A DNA stretch of 64,000 nt. It comes from JAEUMD01 sp036768475. GTDB lineage: Bacteria > Pseudomonadota > Alphaproteobacteria > Rhizobiales > Hyphomicrobiaceae. The position numbers and the translations under genes were made by a program. The stretch covers positions 186,001 through 250,000 of the forward strand of contig DAIPMW010000001.1 of the NCBI GenBank assembly GCA_036768475.1. Direction: 5' to 3'. Below the pieces are notes generated by a model that saw only the letters and a program-made list of their open reading frames with translations, was not told the DNA's origin and searched no databases. Positions 45,661 through 53,688 of the stretch are shown here, in pieces (the first letter of the stretch is position 1; each line of letters starts with the position of its first letter).

Positions 45661-46254
45661 TCACACAATGCTGGCCATCTCGTCGAAACCGAAACGAGGG
45701 CTGCGCGGAAAGAGTCCCGCAGGATCACCGTAGCCAAGATTGCAGAGGAAGTTCGACTTGATCTTCGTTCCAGCAAAGAAAGTGTTATCGACACCGGCGG
45801 AATCGAAGCCAGACATAGGGCCGCAATCGAGGCCCAGCGCGCGAGCGGCCAGAATGAGATAAGCACCCTGCAGCGTGCCGTTGCGAAATGCCGTATCCAA
45901 GATCTTATCGGGCTGGCCTGCGAACCAGCTCTTGGCATTGTCGTGCGGGAAGAGCTTCGGCAAATGCTCGTAGAATTCGAGGTCATGGCCGATGATCGCG
46001 CAAACCGGCGCGCTCATGGTCTTTGCGGCGTTGCCGGCAGAGAGGTGCGGCTTCAGCTTCGCCTTGACTTCCTTCGACTTCACAAAAATGATGCGCGCCG
46101 GCGAGCAGTTGGCGCTGGTTGGACCCATCTTCAGCACCTCGACGAGACGGTGCAGCAGCTCGTCAGGCACGTCCTTGTCCTGCCATTTGTTCATGGTGCG
46201 CGCTTGGAGGAAAAGTGTGTCGAGTGCAGCCTGGTCGAGCGGCTGGGCCATCAT
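45661..46254 (-). CDS. RutE/HadB-like nitroreductase (malonic semialdehyde reductase family)
   Basis: A 197-residue FMN-binding nitroreductase-fold protein. KMGPTSANCSPARIIFV, GNAAKTMSAPVCAIIGHDLEFYEHLPKLFPH, FRNGTLQGAYLILAARALGLDCGPMSGFD and SNFLCNLGYGDPAGLFPRSPR match the RutE/HadB subgroup almost throughout. RutE reduces malonic semialdehyde to 3-hydroxypropionate in pyrimidine degradation, but no rut genes are here, so its substrate is open. ATG at 46254 follows AAAGGAA. It stands between nifU and tsaB, genes that are often neighbours in Rhizobiales. Confidence 0.9.
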   Translation of the reverse strand: MMAQPLDQAALDTLFLQARTMNKWQDKDVPDELLHRLVEVLKMGPTSANCSPARIIFVKSKEVKAKLKPHLSAGNAAKTMSAPVCAIIGHDLEFYEHLPKLFPHDNAKSWFAGQPDKILDTAFRNGTLQGAYLILAARALGLDCGPMSGFDSAGVDNTFFAGTKIKSNFLCNLGYGDPAGLFPRSPRFGFDEMASIV

Positions 46255-46418
46255 CGAGTTCCTTTCGTACTGCGTATGCCGATCCGGCGTTAGCGTATCG
46301 CAGATCGCGTTGATACATACATGTCGGGACACCGCGCAGCGTACACGGTAAACGCGGAACCCCGCACGACGGGCGGGGTTCCCAAGTCCAATGCTGCAAT
46401 GCCGATTGCAAAACGTCC

Positions 46419-46973
46419 TTAGACGGCCTGCACTTCCTGCACCTCGGGACAGAAATGCTTGAGCAGGTTCTCGATGCCGTGGCGCAACGTGGCGGTCGAG
46501 CTGGGGCAGCCGGCGCAGGCGCCGCGCATATGCAGATAAACGATGCCGTCGCGGAAGCCCGAGAAGGTAATGTCGCCACCGTCCTGAGCGACGGCGGGGC
46601 GGACACGCGTTTCCAGCAGCTCCTTAATGGTATTCACCGTCTCCTCGTCCTCGGGCGCATAGTTGCCGCCGGCGCGATCGTTGGCGCCATCCGATTTCAG
46701 GATCGGAGCACCGGACATGTAGTGCTCCATGATGGCACCAAGGACCATTGGCTTGAGATGCTGCCACTCGATCGTATCCTTGGTGACCGAGATGAAGTCG
46801 GAGCCCAGGAACACGCCCCTGACGCCGTCGATGTCGAACAGGCGTGTCGCGAGGGGCGAGGCATCGGCCTCCGAACGCGAACGGAAGTCGGCCGTTCCGG
46901 AGGGCAATACGGACTTACCTGGAATGAATTTCAGCGTTGCCGGATTGGGTGTCGCTTCGGTCTGGATGAACAT
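46419..46973 (-). CDS. NifU-like Fe-S cluster scaffold (Nfu type)
   Basis: A 184-residue iron-sulfur carrier of the NFU1 type. The N-terminal Nfu_N domain begins MFIQTEATPNPATLKFIPG and contains LFDIDGVRGVFLGSDFISVTK. The C-terminal NifU domain has VRPAVAQDGGDITF and the cluster-binding MRGACAGCPSS at about residue 152 (CxxC). It delivers 4Fe-4S clusters to client enzymes such as MiaB in this window (inference). The ATG at 46973 follows GTGAGGAAG. Confidence 0.94.
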   Translation of the reverse strand: MFIQTEATPNPATLKFIPGKSVLPSGTADFRSRSEADASPLATRLFDIDGVRGVFLGSDFISVTKDTIEWQHLKPMVLGAIMEHYMSGAPILKSDGANDRAGGNYAPEDEETVNTIKELLETRVRPAVAQDGGDITFSGFRDGIVYLHMRGACAGCPSSTATLRHGIENLLKHFCPEVQEVQAV

Positions 46974-47282
46974 GCTTCCTCACCCTCGCTACCTGTTTGG
47001 AACCATTCGGAGCGCCGACTTGAAGACCCGGACGACGCGTCGGGCCAACGGCGCTTATGCCAAGTTTAGAATCTTTCCAAGGATGTAGGCGAACGGGATG
47101 GAAAAGTCGAGCCCCACGATCAAATTTTAGGTAAGGCGCGCTGTTCCGCCGCCGCTCATGACGGGCGCACTGGTGCTGGCGGAGCGATGAGCAATGTGGG
47201 GCCACGCGAGCCCCTGAAAACGGTTGCCGACTGGGCCGGACGTCGTAGACATGCCGCGAAAGCAGCCGGCAACGCCGCCCCC
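46974..47282. other. Intergenic region between usp and nifU
   Basis: About 310 bases with no credible gene. On the minus strand TTGGAA (47075-47080) and CATAAG (47054-47059) are 15 bases apart, a weak promoter candidate for nifU. No strong hairpin or repeat was seen. Confidence 0.4.
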
Positions 47283-47792
47283 TCAAGCCAGGGAGCGGAT
47301 CAATTCGAGGGTGAGATTTCCAGGAACGATGGTAATCGGGACAGGGAAGGTTCCGGCGCGGCTACCGGCCGCAAGCGAGGAAACCAGCGGCCCCGGCCCC
47401 TTGCTCTCAATGGACGCCCCCAGCACCAGCAGCGCAATATCGTCGTCGTCCTCGATGAGCTTCAGGATCTCGTCCGAGGTCGTGCCCTCGCGGATGACTT
47501 CCTCAGTCTCCACGCCCTCGAAGCCCGCCAGATTGAGCTTGCGGCGGAAGAGACGGAACAGGGCGCGCGCGGTGTTGCTCTCTTCTTCGAGTTGCACCTG
47601 ACGGACGCCCATCCAGTGCTGGAAGCCCTGGGGCTGAATGACGTAGCACATGACGATGACGCCGCCGGTATGCTCGATGCGGCTGGCAGCGAAATAGAGC
47701 GCGCTTTCCACCTCGGCACTGTCGTCGACAATGAGGAGGAACTTGCGGCGGTGGCCGGATTCGAAGCTGCGACGTAGTTTCATGGTGCCCAT
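47283..47792 (-). CDS. Universal stress protein (UspA family)
   Basis: A 169-residue single-domain Usp. RKFLLIVDDSAEVESALYFAA gives the first strand and ATP-binding Asp; ALLVLGASIESKGPGPLVSSLAAGSRAGTFPVPITIVPG carries the GX2GX9G(S/T)-type loop, here in the form GASIESKGPGPLVSS. The family binds nucleotides and supports stress survival. It is a conserved neighbour of trpS and nifU in Rhizobiales. Either ATG at 47792 or 47783 could be the start. Confidence 0.87.
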   Translation of the reverse strand: MGTMKLRRSFESGHRRKFLLIVDDSAEVESALYFAASRIEHTGGVIVMCYVIQPQGFQHWMGVRQVQLEEESNTARALFRLFRRKLNLAGFEGVETEEVIREGTTSDEILKLIEDDDDIALLVLGASIESKGPGPLVSSLAAGSRAGTFPVPITIVPGNLTLELIRSLA

Positions 47793-47904
47793 GCTGCCCT
47801 ATGCGCCCAAATGCGACAATACGATTTCACCAGCCCCGCGCACGTGTGACCTGCGGCATAAAGTGGCGTTCGGCGAGGGTTATCCCCAGCCGATACACCA
47901 ACCA

Positions 47905-48942
47905 TCATGACCTGATGAGGCCGACGATATCCTTGACCTCGCTCATGACTGGTTCGGCAAGCTTGCGAGCCCGCGCCGATCCCTTGGCAAGGATGCGGTC
48001 GATCTCGGCGGGGTCCTGCTGCATGCGTGCGGTTTCGCTGGCGATGGGGCCCAGGCGCGCGACGGCTGCCTCGGCCAGTTGTTTCTTGAAGGTTGAGAAT
48101 TGCGCGCCGCCTACTTCCGTGAGTACCTCCGAAACGGACTTGCCAACGAGGGCCGCATAGATGCCGACGAGGTTCTCTGCCTCGGGCCGTCCTTTCAGCC
48201 CGTCCGGCTCCGAAGGCAGCGGCTCAGGATCGGTTTTGGCCTTCTGCACCTTACGGGCGATGGTGTCGCTGTCGTCGGTCAAATTGATGCGCGACAGATC
48301 AGACGGGTCTGACTTCGACATTTTCCTGGTGCCGTCGCGCAGGCTCATGACGCGTGTGGCCGGTCCGGTGATGACCGGCTCGGGCTGCGGGAAGAATGTG
48401 CCATCGGCATAACCGAACTTAATGATCTCGTCGCGGAAGTCGTTGTTGAACTTCTGCGCGATGTCGCGCGCCAGCTCGAGGTGCTGCTTCTGGTCTTCCC
48501 CGACCGGAACGTGCGTCGCCTTGTAGGCGAGGATGTCGGCTGCCATCAGGTTGGGATAGGCATAAAGGCCGACGGATGCGTTCTCGCGGTCTTTGCCGGC
48601 CTTCTCCTTGAACTGGGTCATGCGATTAAGCCAGCCTAACCGGGCGACGCAATTGAAGACCCAGGCTAACTCGGCATGGGCGGATACCTGGCTCTGATTG
48701 AACAGAATGCTTTTTTCAGGATCGAGACCAGCGGCGATGTAGGCCGCCGTCACCTGGCGGATCGCGCGACGCAGCTCGTCGGGCTCCTGCCAGACGGTGA
48801 TCGCGTGCAGATCGACCACGCAATATATGCATTCGTGCGTTTTCTGCAGCTCGATCCATTGCAGCATGGCGCCCAGGTAGTTGCCCAGGTGCAAGCTGCC
48901 GGTTGGCTGCATTCCAGAGAAAACACGTTCCTTAATTTTCAT
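47905..48942 (-). CDS. trpS: Tryptophanyl-tRNA synthetase
   Basis: A 345-residue class I synthetase. The HIGH-type motif lies in SGMQPTGSLHLGNYLGAM at about residues 9-26, and the KMSKS motif in RKMSKSDPSD at about 205. YPNLMAADILAYKATHVPVGEDQKQHLEL is typical of the family. The ATG at 48942 follows AAGGAAG. It lies between murJ (208 bases upstream) and usp on the same strand, a conserved order. Confidence 0.96.
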   Translation of the reverse strand: MKIKERVFSGMQPTGSLHLGNYLGAMLQWIELQKTHECIYCVVDLHAITVWQEPDELRRAIRQVTAAYIAAGLDPEKSILFNQSQVSAHAELAWVFNCVARLGWLNRMTQFKEKAGKDRENASVGLYAYPNLMAADILAYKATHVPVGEDQKQHLELARDIAQKFNNDFRDEIIKFGYADGTFFPQPEPVITGPATRVMSLRDGTRKMSKSDPSDLSRINLTDDSDTIARKVQKAKTDPEPLPSEPDGLKGRPEAENLVGIYAALVGKSVSEVLTEVGGAQFSTFKKQLAEAAVARLGPIASETARMQQDPAEIDRILAKGSARARKLAEPVMSEVKDIVGLIRS

Positions 48943-49150
48943 GCTTTTGCTTCCTTAGAACAGACCCGAGCCTAATCGACCCAATCGTCGTGACATCGAG
49001 AGCTGCTCTGAGTTGCTCCTTCCTGAGACAGATCCATGCATCGCCCCAGAAAGGTCAGGCTCCGGGCCCGGCGCGGTTTATCGCCCGCGGCTCGATTTGG
49101 CGCAAGGGATTCAAAAATATAGCTCAAATCTGTTGCTGGTAGCGATTTGC

Positions 49151-50731
49151 CTAACGTTGGCGGCGCGTGAAACGCCTCAACTGCGTCAGACTGAGAACGC
49201 CGGAGGTGATAGTCAGCGCCGCAAAGACGACCACACCGGTGCCGACCACCGCGATCAGCGCGCCGACCTTGACGGTCAGGCGCGCGTCGCTGGCCAGGTA
49301 TGGCCCCAGCCAGATCAGCACACCATAGACAGACGCACCCATCGCAAGGCTCGCCAGCAGGATCAATGGCAGGTTGCGCGTCAGGCGCCGATCGCTCTGG
49401 AAGTCTCCAAGGCGCCGCAGGGTGAGGATCAGCATGGCAGCGTTGATCCAGGCGGCAAGCGTCGTCGCCAGTGCAATGCCGACATGCGGCATCAGTCCCA
49501 AATGCCGGAACAGGAAGAACAGCGCAATGGAGCCGACGACGTTAACGACCATGTTCACGCCTGCATAGTACATCGGCGTCCTGGTATCCTCGCGAGCGAA
49601 GAAGGCGGGTTGAAACACCTTGATCAAGACGAATGCCGGAAGGCCGACAGCAAACGCCATCAAGGCATAGGCCGTCTTGGGCGTGTCGGCCGGGAGGAAA
49701 GCGCCGCGCTCGAACAAAACGCGAATGATCGGCTCGGCCGCGAGCAAAAGCGCAACGGCTGCCGGCAGTGTCAGCAACAGGGCAAATTCCAGCGAACGGT
49801 TCTGAGAGTCCATGGCTGCGGCGTGGTCGCCGGCTCGCAATCGGCGCGCGAGATCGGGCAGTAGAACCACGCCTATCGCGACGCCGACAATGCCCAGTGG
49901 GAGCTGATAGAGCCGGTCAGCATAATAAAGGTATGAGACAGCACCGGCCTGCATGGATGCGATGATGGTGCCAACGACGATGTTAATCTGCGTGATGCCG
50001 CCGGAAATGAGACCGGGAATGCCGAGCTGCACCAGCCGCCTGACGCCATCGGTGTAGCGCGGGCGGACGATGCGCAGATCGAGACCTGCGCGTTTTACCG
50101 CGACCCAGAGCATCGCGAGCTGGACGAAGCCAGCGACGAACACGCCGGCCGCGAGAATATAGCCGGACTGCGGCTTGCTCGCATAACCGAGCACGATGGC
50201 CAGCGCGATGGCGGCAATGAGCACGACATTGAGGAGGATGGGTGCCGCCGCTGCCGCCCAATAGCGGTGCATCGAGTTCAACACACCCGACAGGAGGGCA
50301 ACCAGCGACATGCAGGTTAGATAAGGGAAGGCAATCTGCGTCAGCCGTACCGCAAGTTCGTATTTATCGGTGTCGGAGATGAACCCCGGCGCCAGAACCG
50401 CCATCAACCATGGCATGGCGAGCATGGCGAGTGCCGAGAAGAGAACCAGCACGAGCAGAAGACCTGCCATGGCCTGCTCGGCGAATTCCTTCGCCGAGGC
50501 CTCGCCTTCACCCTCCAGGCGCTTGGCAAAGAGCGGCACGAACGCCGCGTTGAACGCGCCCTCACCGAACAGCCTGCGAAACAGATTGGGGAAGCGGAAG
50601 GCAACGAAGAACGCATCCGCCACAGCACCTGAGCCAAGGGCCCGCGCGATCAGGATATCGCGCACGAAGCCGAGGACGCGGCTCACCATGGTCAGGCCGC
50701 CGACGGTGACGAAGGCTTTGTAGAGTTTCAT
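49151..50731 (-). CDS. murJ: Lipid II flippase MurJ (MviN)
   Basis: A 526-residue MOP-superfamily membrane protein with about 14 helices that flips lipid II across the inner membrane for peptidoglycan synthesis. GLTMVSRVLGFVRDILIARALGSGAVADAFFVAFRFPNLFRRLFGEGAFNAAFVP (its parts VSRVLGFVRD and FRRLFGEGAFN are signature) opens the protein. Conserved arginines of the central cavity are present in these blocks. Followed on the same strand by trpS. Confidence 0.95.
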   Translation of the reverse strand: MKLYKAFVTVGGLTMVSRVLGFVRDILIARALGSGAVADAFFVAFRFPNLFRRLFGEGAFNAAFVPLFAKRLEGEGEASAKEFAEQAMAGLLLVLVLFSALAMLAMPWLMAVLAPGFISDTDKYELAVRLTQIAFPYLTCMSLVALLSGVLNSMHRYWAAAAAPILLNVVLIAAIALAIVLGYASKPQSGYILAAGVFVAGFVQLAMLWVAVKRAGLDLRIVRPRYTDGVRRLVQLGIPGLISGGITQINIVVGTIIASMQAGAVSYLYYADRLYQLPLGIVGVAIGVVLLPDLARRLRAGDHAAAMDSQNRSLEFALLLTLPAAVALLLAAEPIIRVLFERGAFLPADTPKTAYALMAFAVGLPAFVLIKVFQPAFFAREDTRTPMYYAGVNMVVNVVGSIALFFLFRHLGLMPHVGIALATTLAAWINAAMLILTLRRLGDFQSDRRLTRNLPLILLASLAMGASVYGVLIWLGPYLASDARLTVKVGALIAVVGTGVVVFAALTITSGVLSLTQLRRFTRRQR

Positions 50732-50813
50732 GAGCCAACGCAGTTATCCGAGCCGGCAGTGGCTGGCAAGGGCGCTTGGGTGCAGGCCCAACATCAGGAC
50801 TTGCGTCGTGTCT

Positions 50814-52178
50814 TCAGGGCCGCGCCCGGCGCTCCGCGATAGCGGTTGCCACCACACCCGCCGCGAAGCGCATCGCGCCGATGATGGGCGGGCGTGTGTT
50901 GCACATCGTATCATGGATCAGGGACAGGTCCCGGTCCGACAGTGCACGGCAGAGCGCCTGGGCGGCAACCACTGGCGCCAGCGATAGCGTCAGTGCCACA
51001 CCGGTTCCGCCATAGCCAAAATTTTGAACGATGGACGATGAGGCGGTTGCACGCCGGATGATCGGCAAGTCAGTCGCCGTCATGTGGAAACGGCCACCCC
51101 AGGCCTCGGAAATGCGAGGCAGCGGCTGAACCGCCAGTGTCGTGCCCAGATGCTTTCGAAGGCCTTTCATGATCGCCGCAGGCACATCGAAGTCGCCACC
51201 GTTGCCTGCTTTCAGCTTTTCAATCCCACCGAACAGCAGGCGACCCTCATGCAGGCGGTAGAAGACGTAAGCGGCATTGAGCTCGACCACGAAGCGGCCG
51301 TCTGTCTGTCCCCCCTTCTGTAATCGCTCGATCATCTCGTGCGGTAGCGGGTCAGTCGCCAGCATGTAATTGTGCACGACCTTGGCGCGCGGCGTCTCGG
51401 CAAGCACGATCGAAGGCGTGTAGGCATTTGTCGCAATCACGGCTGTCGCGGCCTTCACCTGCCTGCCATCGGTCAGGGTGATGCGAGCACCGCATTCATG
51501 AAGATCCTCGATGGAGCGGACGGGAGCGCGCTCGACGAGCCTGACCCCGCGGGTGCGCGCTGCAGCGGCCAGTCCGCGCACCAGGCGGTAAGGGTTAATG
51601 GTGTGTGCTTTAATCGTGAGGGCGCGAGGCGAATGCTGCGTGTTACGCGCAGCGAACTTGTGCTCTATGCCTGCGGCATCGAGAACACGAGAAACGTGTG
51701 CCAGACCCGCATCGGTAATCGGTCCCATGGCATCGAGCGCCATCGGGACGGCTGTTACCTCGGCGTCAGGTGCCAGCTGTGCGGCCCAGCGAGCCACGTC
51801 AGCGACCTTGCGGTTAAGCAACCTCATGGCGCAGGCATGTGCCTCATTGTTCAGCGCAGTCGCCAACCATACGGGTGCGGGAATCGGCGACATGAGACCG
51901 CCGTTACGTCCGCTGGCGCCATAGCCGACGGTCTCGGCCTCGATCAGAACGACATCTGCTGCCGGCTCCATCTCCTTAATACGTAATGCGGTGGCAAGGC
52001 CGGCAAAGCCGCCACCGACGATGGCAATCATCGCCGTCGCGGGAACGGCGTCCGTTTCACCTGACAAAGGCATTGCACCGATACGCTGCCAATAGCTGCG
52101 CCGCACCGCCCGCCCGATTTCATCTGCAGCGCACGGTGTCGCGCTCTGGCCGGCGGTATTCAACTCGAGTGGCGACAT
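50814..52178 (-). CDS. FAD-dependent amine/amino-acid oxidoreductase (DAO family)
   Basis: A 454-residue flavoprotein resembling gamma-glutamylputrescine oxidase and related DAO-fold enzymes. The FAD Rossmann motif is IVGGGFAGLATALRIKE near residue 52, followed by VLIEAETVGYGASGRNGGLMSP, the usual flavin-contacting block. VFYRLHEGRLLFGG, WGGRFHMTATDLP and NFGYGGTGVALTLSLAP complete the C-terminal FAD site. Substrate not known; no polyamine genes adjoin. ATG at 52178. It is divergent from the FemAB-like gene with 141 bases between. Confidence 0.87.
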   Translation of the reverse strand: MSPLELNTAGQSATPCAADEIGRAVRRSYWQRIGAMPLSGETDAVPATAMIAIVGGGFAGLATALRIKEMEPAADVVLIEAETVGYGASGRNGGLMSPIPAPVWLATALNNEAHACAMRLLNRKVADVARWAAQLAPDAEVTAVPMALDAMGPITDAGLAHVSRVLDAAGIEHKFAARNTQHSPRALTIKAHTINPYRLVRGLAAAARTRGVRLVERAPVRSIEDLHECGARITLTDGRQVKAATAVIATNAYTPSIVLAETPRAKVVHNYMLATDPLPHEMIERLQKGGQTDGRFVVELNAAYVFYRLHEGRLLFGGIEKLKAGNGGDFDVPAAIMKGLRKHLGTTLAVQPLPRISEAWGGRFHMTATDLPIIRRATASSSIVQNFGYGGTGVALTLSLAPVVAAQALCRALSDRDLSLIHDTMCNTRPPIIGAMRFAAGVVATAIAERRARP

Positions 52179-52319
52179 GGCGTGCTCCCATCCTGCGACG
52201 ATCGATGCTGCAGGTTCATGAAGCAGCCTACGCGGCAGGCAGCACGTGTGCTGTTCCGGTGGGAACTGCGATGGCTTCTCGTCCTGGCGATGGTGGGGCA
52301 ACGCACGAGGAGAAGCCCC

Positions 52320-53609
52320 ATGGCCCGCATGACCGAGACCGCAACAACACTGTCCGCCGCGCCGCGCCTTCTGCCGGCACTCGATCTTTCGACCGCTCCG
52401 GGGCTTCGCCGCCGCGGTCAATGCACTTCGGGCGATGAACCTCTCAGCGGTATCGTCACCCGCCATCATGCCTCCATTTGCGAAATCAGCGAAGCGGAAT
52501 GGAACCGGCTGTTTACAGGTGCTTGCGAGGACTGGGGCTATTTCCGCGGCGTCGAGCTATGCGGATCGCAACACTTCTCGTTTTCGGCAATTGCCGCCTA
52601 CAAGGGTGGGCAGCTCATCGCGGCGGCTCCGGTCTTCCGTCTCGATTATCGCCTCGACATGACCCTGCCGGATCGCCTCAAGGCCCTCGGCGACTGGCTC
52701 GCGAGATTTGCGCCGCGGCTGGTCAAGGTTCCGGTGCTTGGCCTCGGATCGCCGATGAGCGAGGAATGCCCGATCGGCCTTGACGCCTCGCTCGACGCGC
52801 ATGGCCGCATGGCTGCGGTGGCTGCGCTGGTCAGCGCGCTCGAACAGCACGCGAAGGCTGAAAGGATCAAGATCCTGGCACTCAAGGATGTCACCGACCG
52901 CGATGCACAGTGGGTGAGCGCACCGCTCGACGCGCATGGTTTCGTGCGCATGGCGTCGCTGCCGGTGGCGACGTTGCCGCTGCCTTTCGCGTCCTTCGAG
53001 GACTATCTTGGCAGCATGCCATCCAAGAAGCGCAGCGACATGCGCAAAAAGCTGAGAGGCGCAGGCGACGTCGAGATCGAATTCCGCGACAACATCGAGG
53101 ACGTCTACGGCGAGATCCTCACGCTCTACCGGGCGACGCGCGCCAACCGCAAGGCGAGCTACGAGGCCTTCGACGAGGTGCCCGAAGATTACTTCCGCGA
53201 GGTGATGGCCAAGTCCGGCGGCAACGGCAAGGTTCTGTTGTTCCGGCTCGCAGGGCGACTCGTCTGCTTCAGTTTCTTCATGGTCGAGAAGGACAAAGTC
53301 ATCGGCAAGTTCGTCGGCATGGACTACGAGGTCGCGCGGGCACGCAATCTCTACTTTTTGAACTGGATGACGATCGTGCGCTTCTGCATCGATAACGGCA
53401 TCAAAAATCTGCAGACCGGCCAGACGACCTACGCTGTCAAAGTGCGTCTGAGCTGCAAGCTGAAACGCTCATGGATCTATTTCAAGTACACCGGCCGATT
53501 GCTCGGTCCGATCGTCAGACACTTGGGTCCGCGCTTCTCGTTCGAGGATGTCGATCCGGAGCTTGGCGAACTTGGCGAAAGGGCCGTCTATCTTGCGCCG
53601 GACGCTTGA
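52320..53609 (+). CDS. FemAB/BioF2-like GNAT acyltransferase
   Basis: A 429-residue protein with the double GNAT fold of the FemAB-like / BioF2-like group (PF13480). The second GNAT half has YLGSMPSKKRSDMRKKLRGAGDVEIEF, ILTLYRATRANRKASYEAFDEVPEDYF and LLFRLAGRLVCFSFFMVEKDKVIGKFVGMDY. Members transfer amino-acid or acyl groups in envelope or polysaccharide synthesis; this substrate is unknown. The ATG at 52320 follows GAGGAG with a 7-base spacer. Divergent from the FAD oxidoreductase, convergent with glnD. Confidence 0.78.
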   Translation: MARMTETATTLSAAPRLLPALDLSTAPGLRRRGQCTSGDEPLSGIVTRHHASICEISEAEWNRLFTGACEDWGYFRGVELCGSQHFSFSAIAAYKGGQLIAAAPVFRLDYRLDMTLPDRLKALGDWLARFAPRLVKVPVLGLGSPMSEECPIGLDASLDAHGRMAAVAALVSALEQHAKAERIKILALKDVTDRDAQWVSAPLDAHGFVRMASLPVATLPLPFASFEDYLGSMPSKKRSDMRKKLRGAGDVEIEFRDNIEDVYGEILTLYRATRANRKASYEAFDEVPEDYFREVMAKSGGNGKVLLFRLAGRLVCFSFFMVEKDKVIGKFVGMDYEVARARNLYFLNWMTIVRFCIDNGIKNLQTGQTTYAVKVRLSCKLKRSWIYFKYTGRLLGPIVRHLGPRFSFEDVDPELGELGERAVYLAPDA

Positions 53610-53688
53610 GCCGACCGGACCCGGTCGACCTGCAACGTGCGCGGCATGACGGGGCTATCATGCCTTCGGACATAAAGATGCAGACAAC

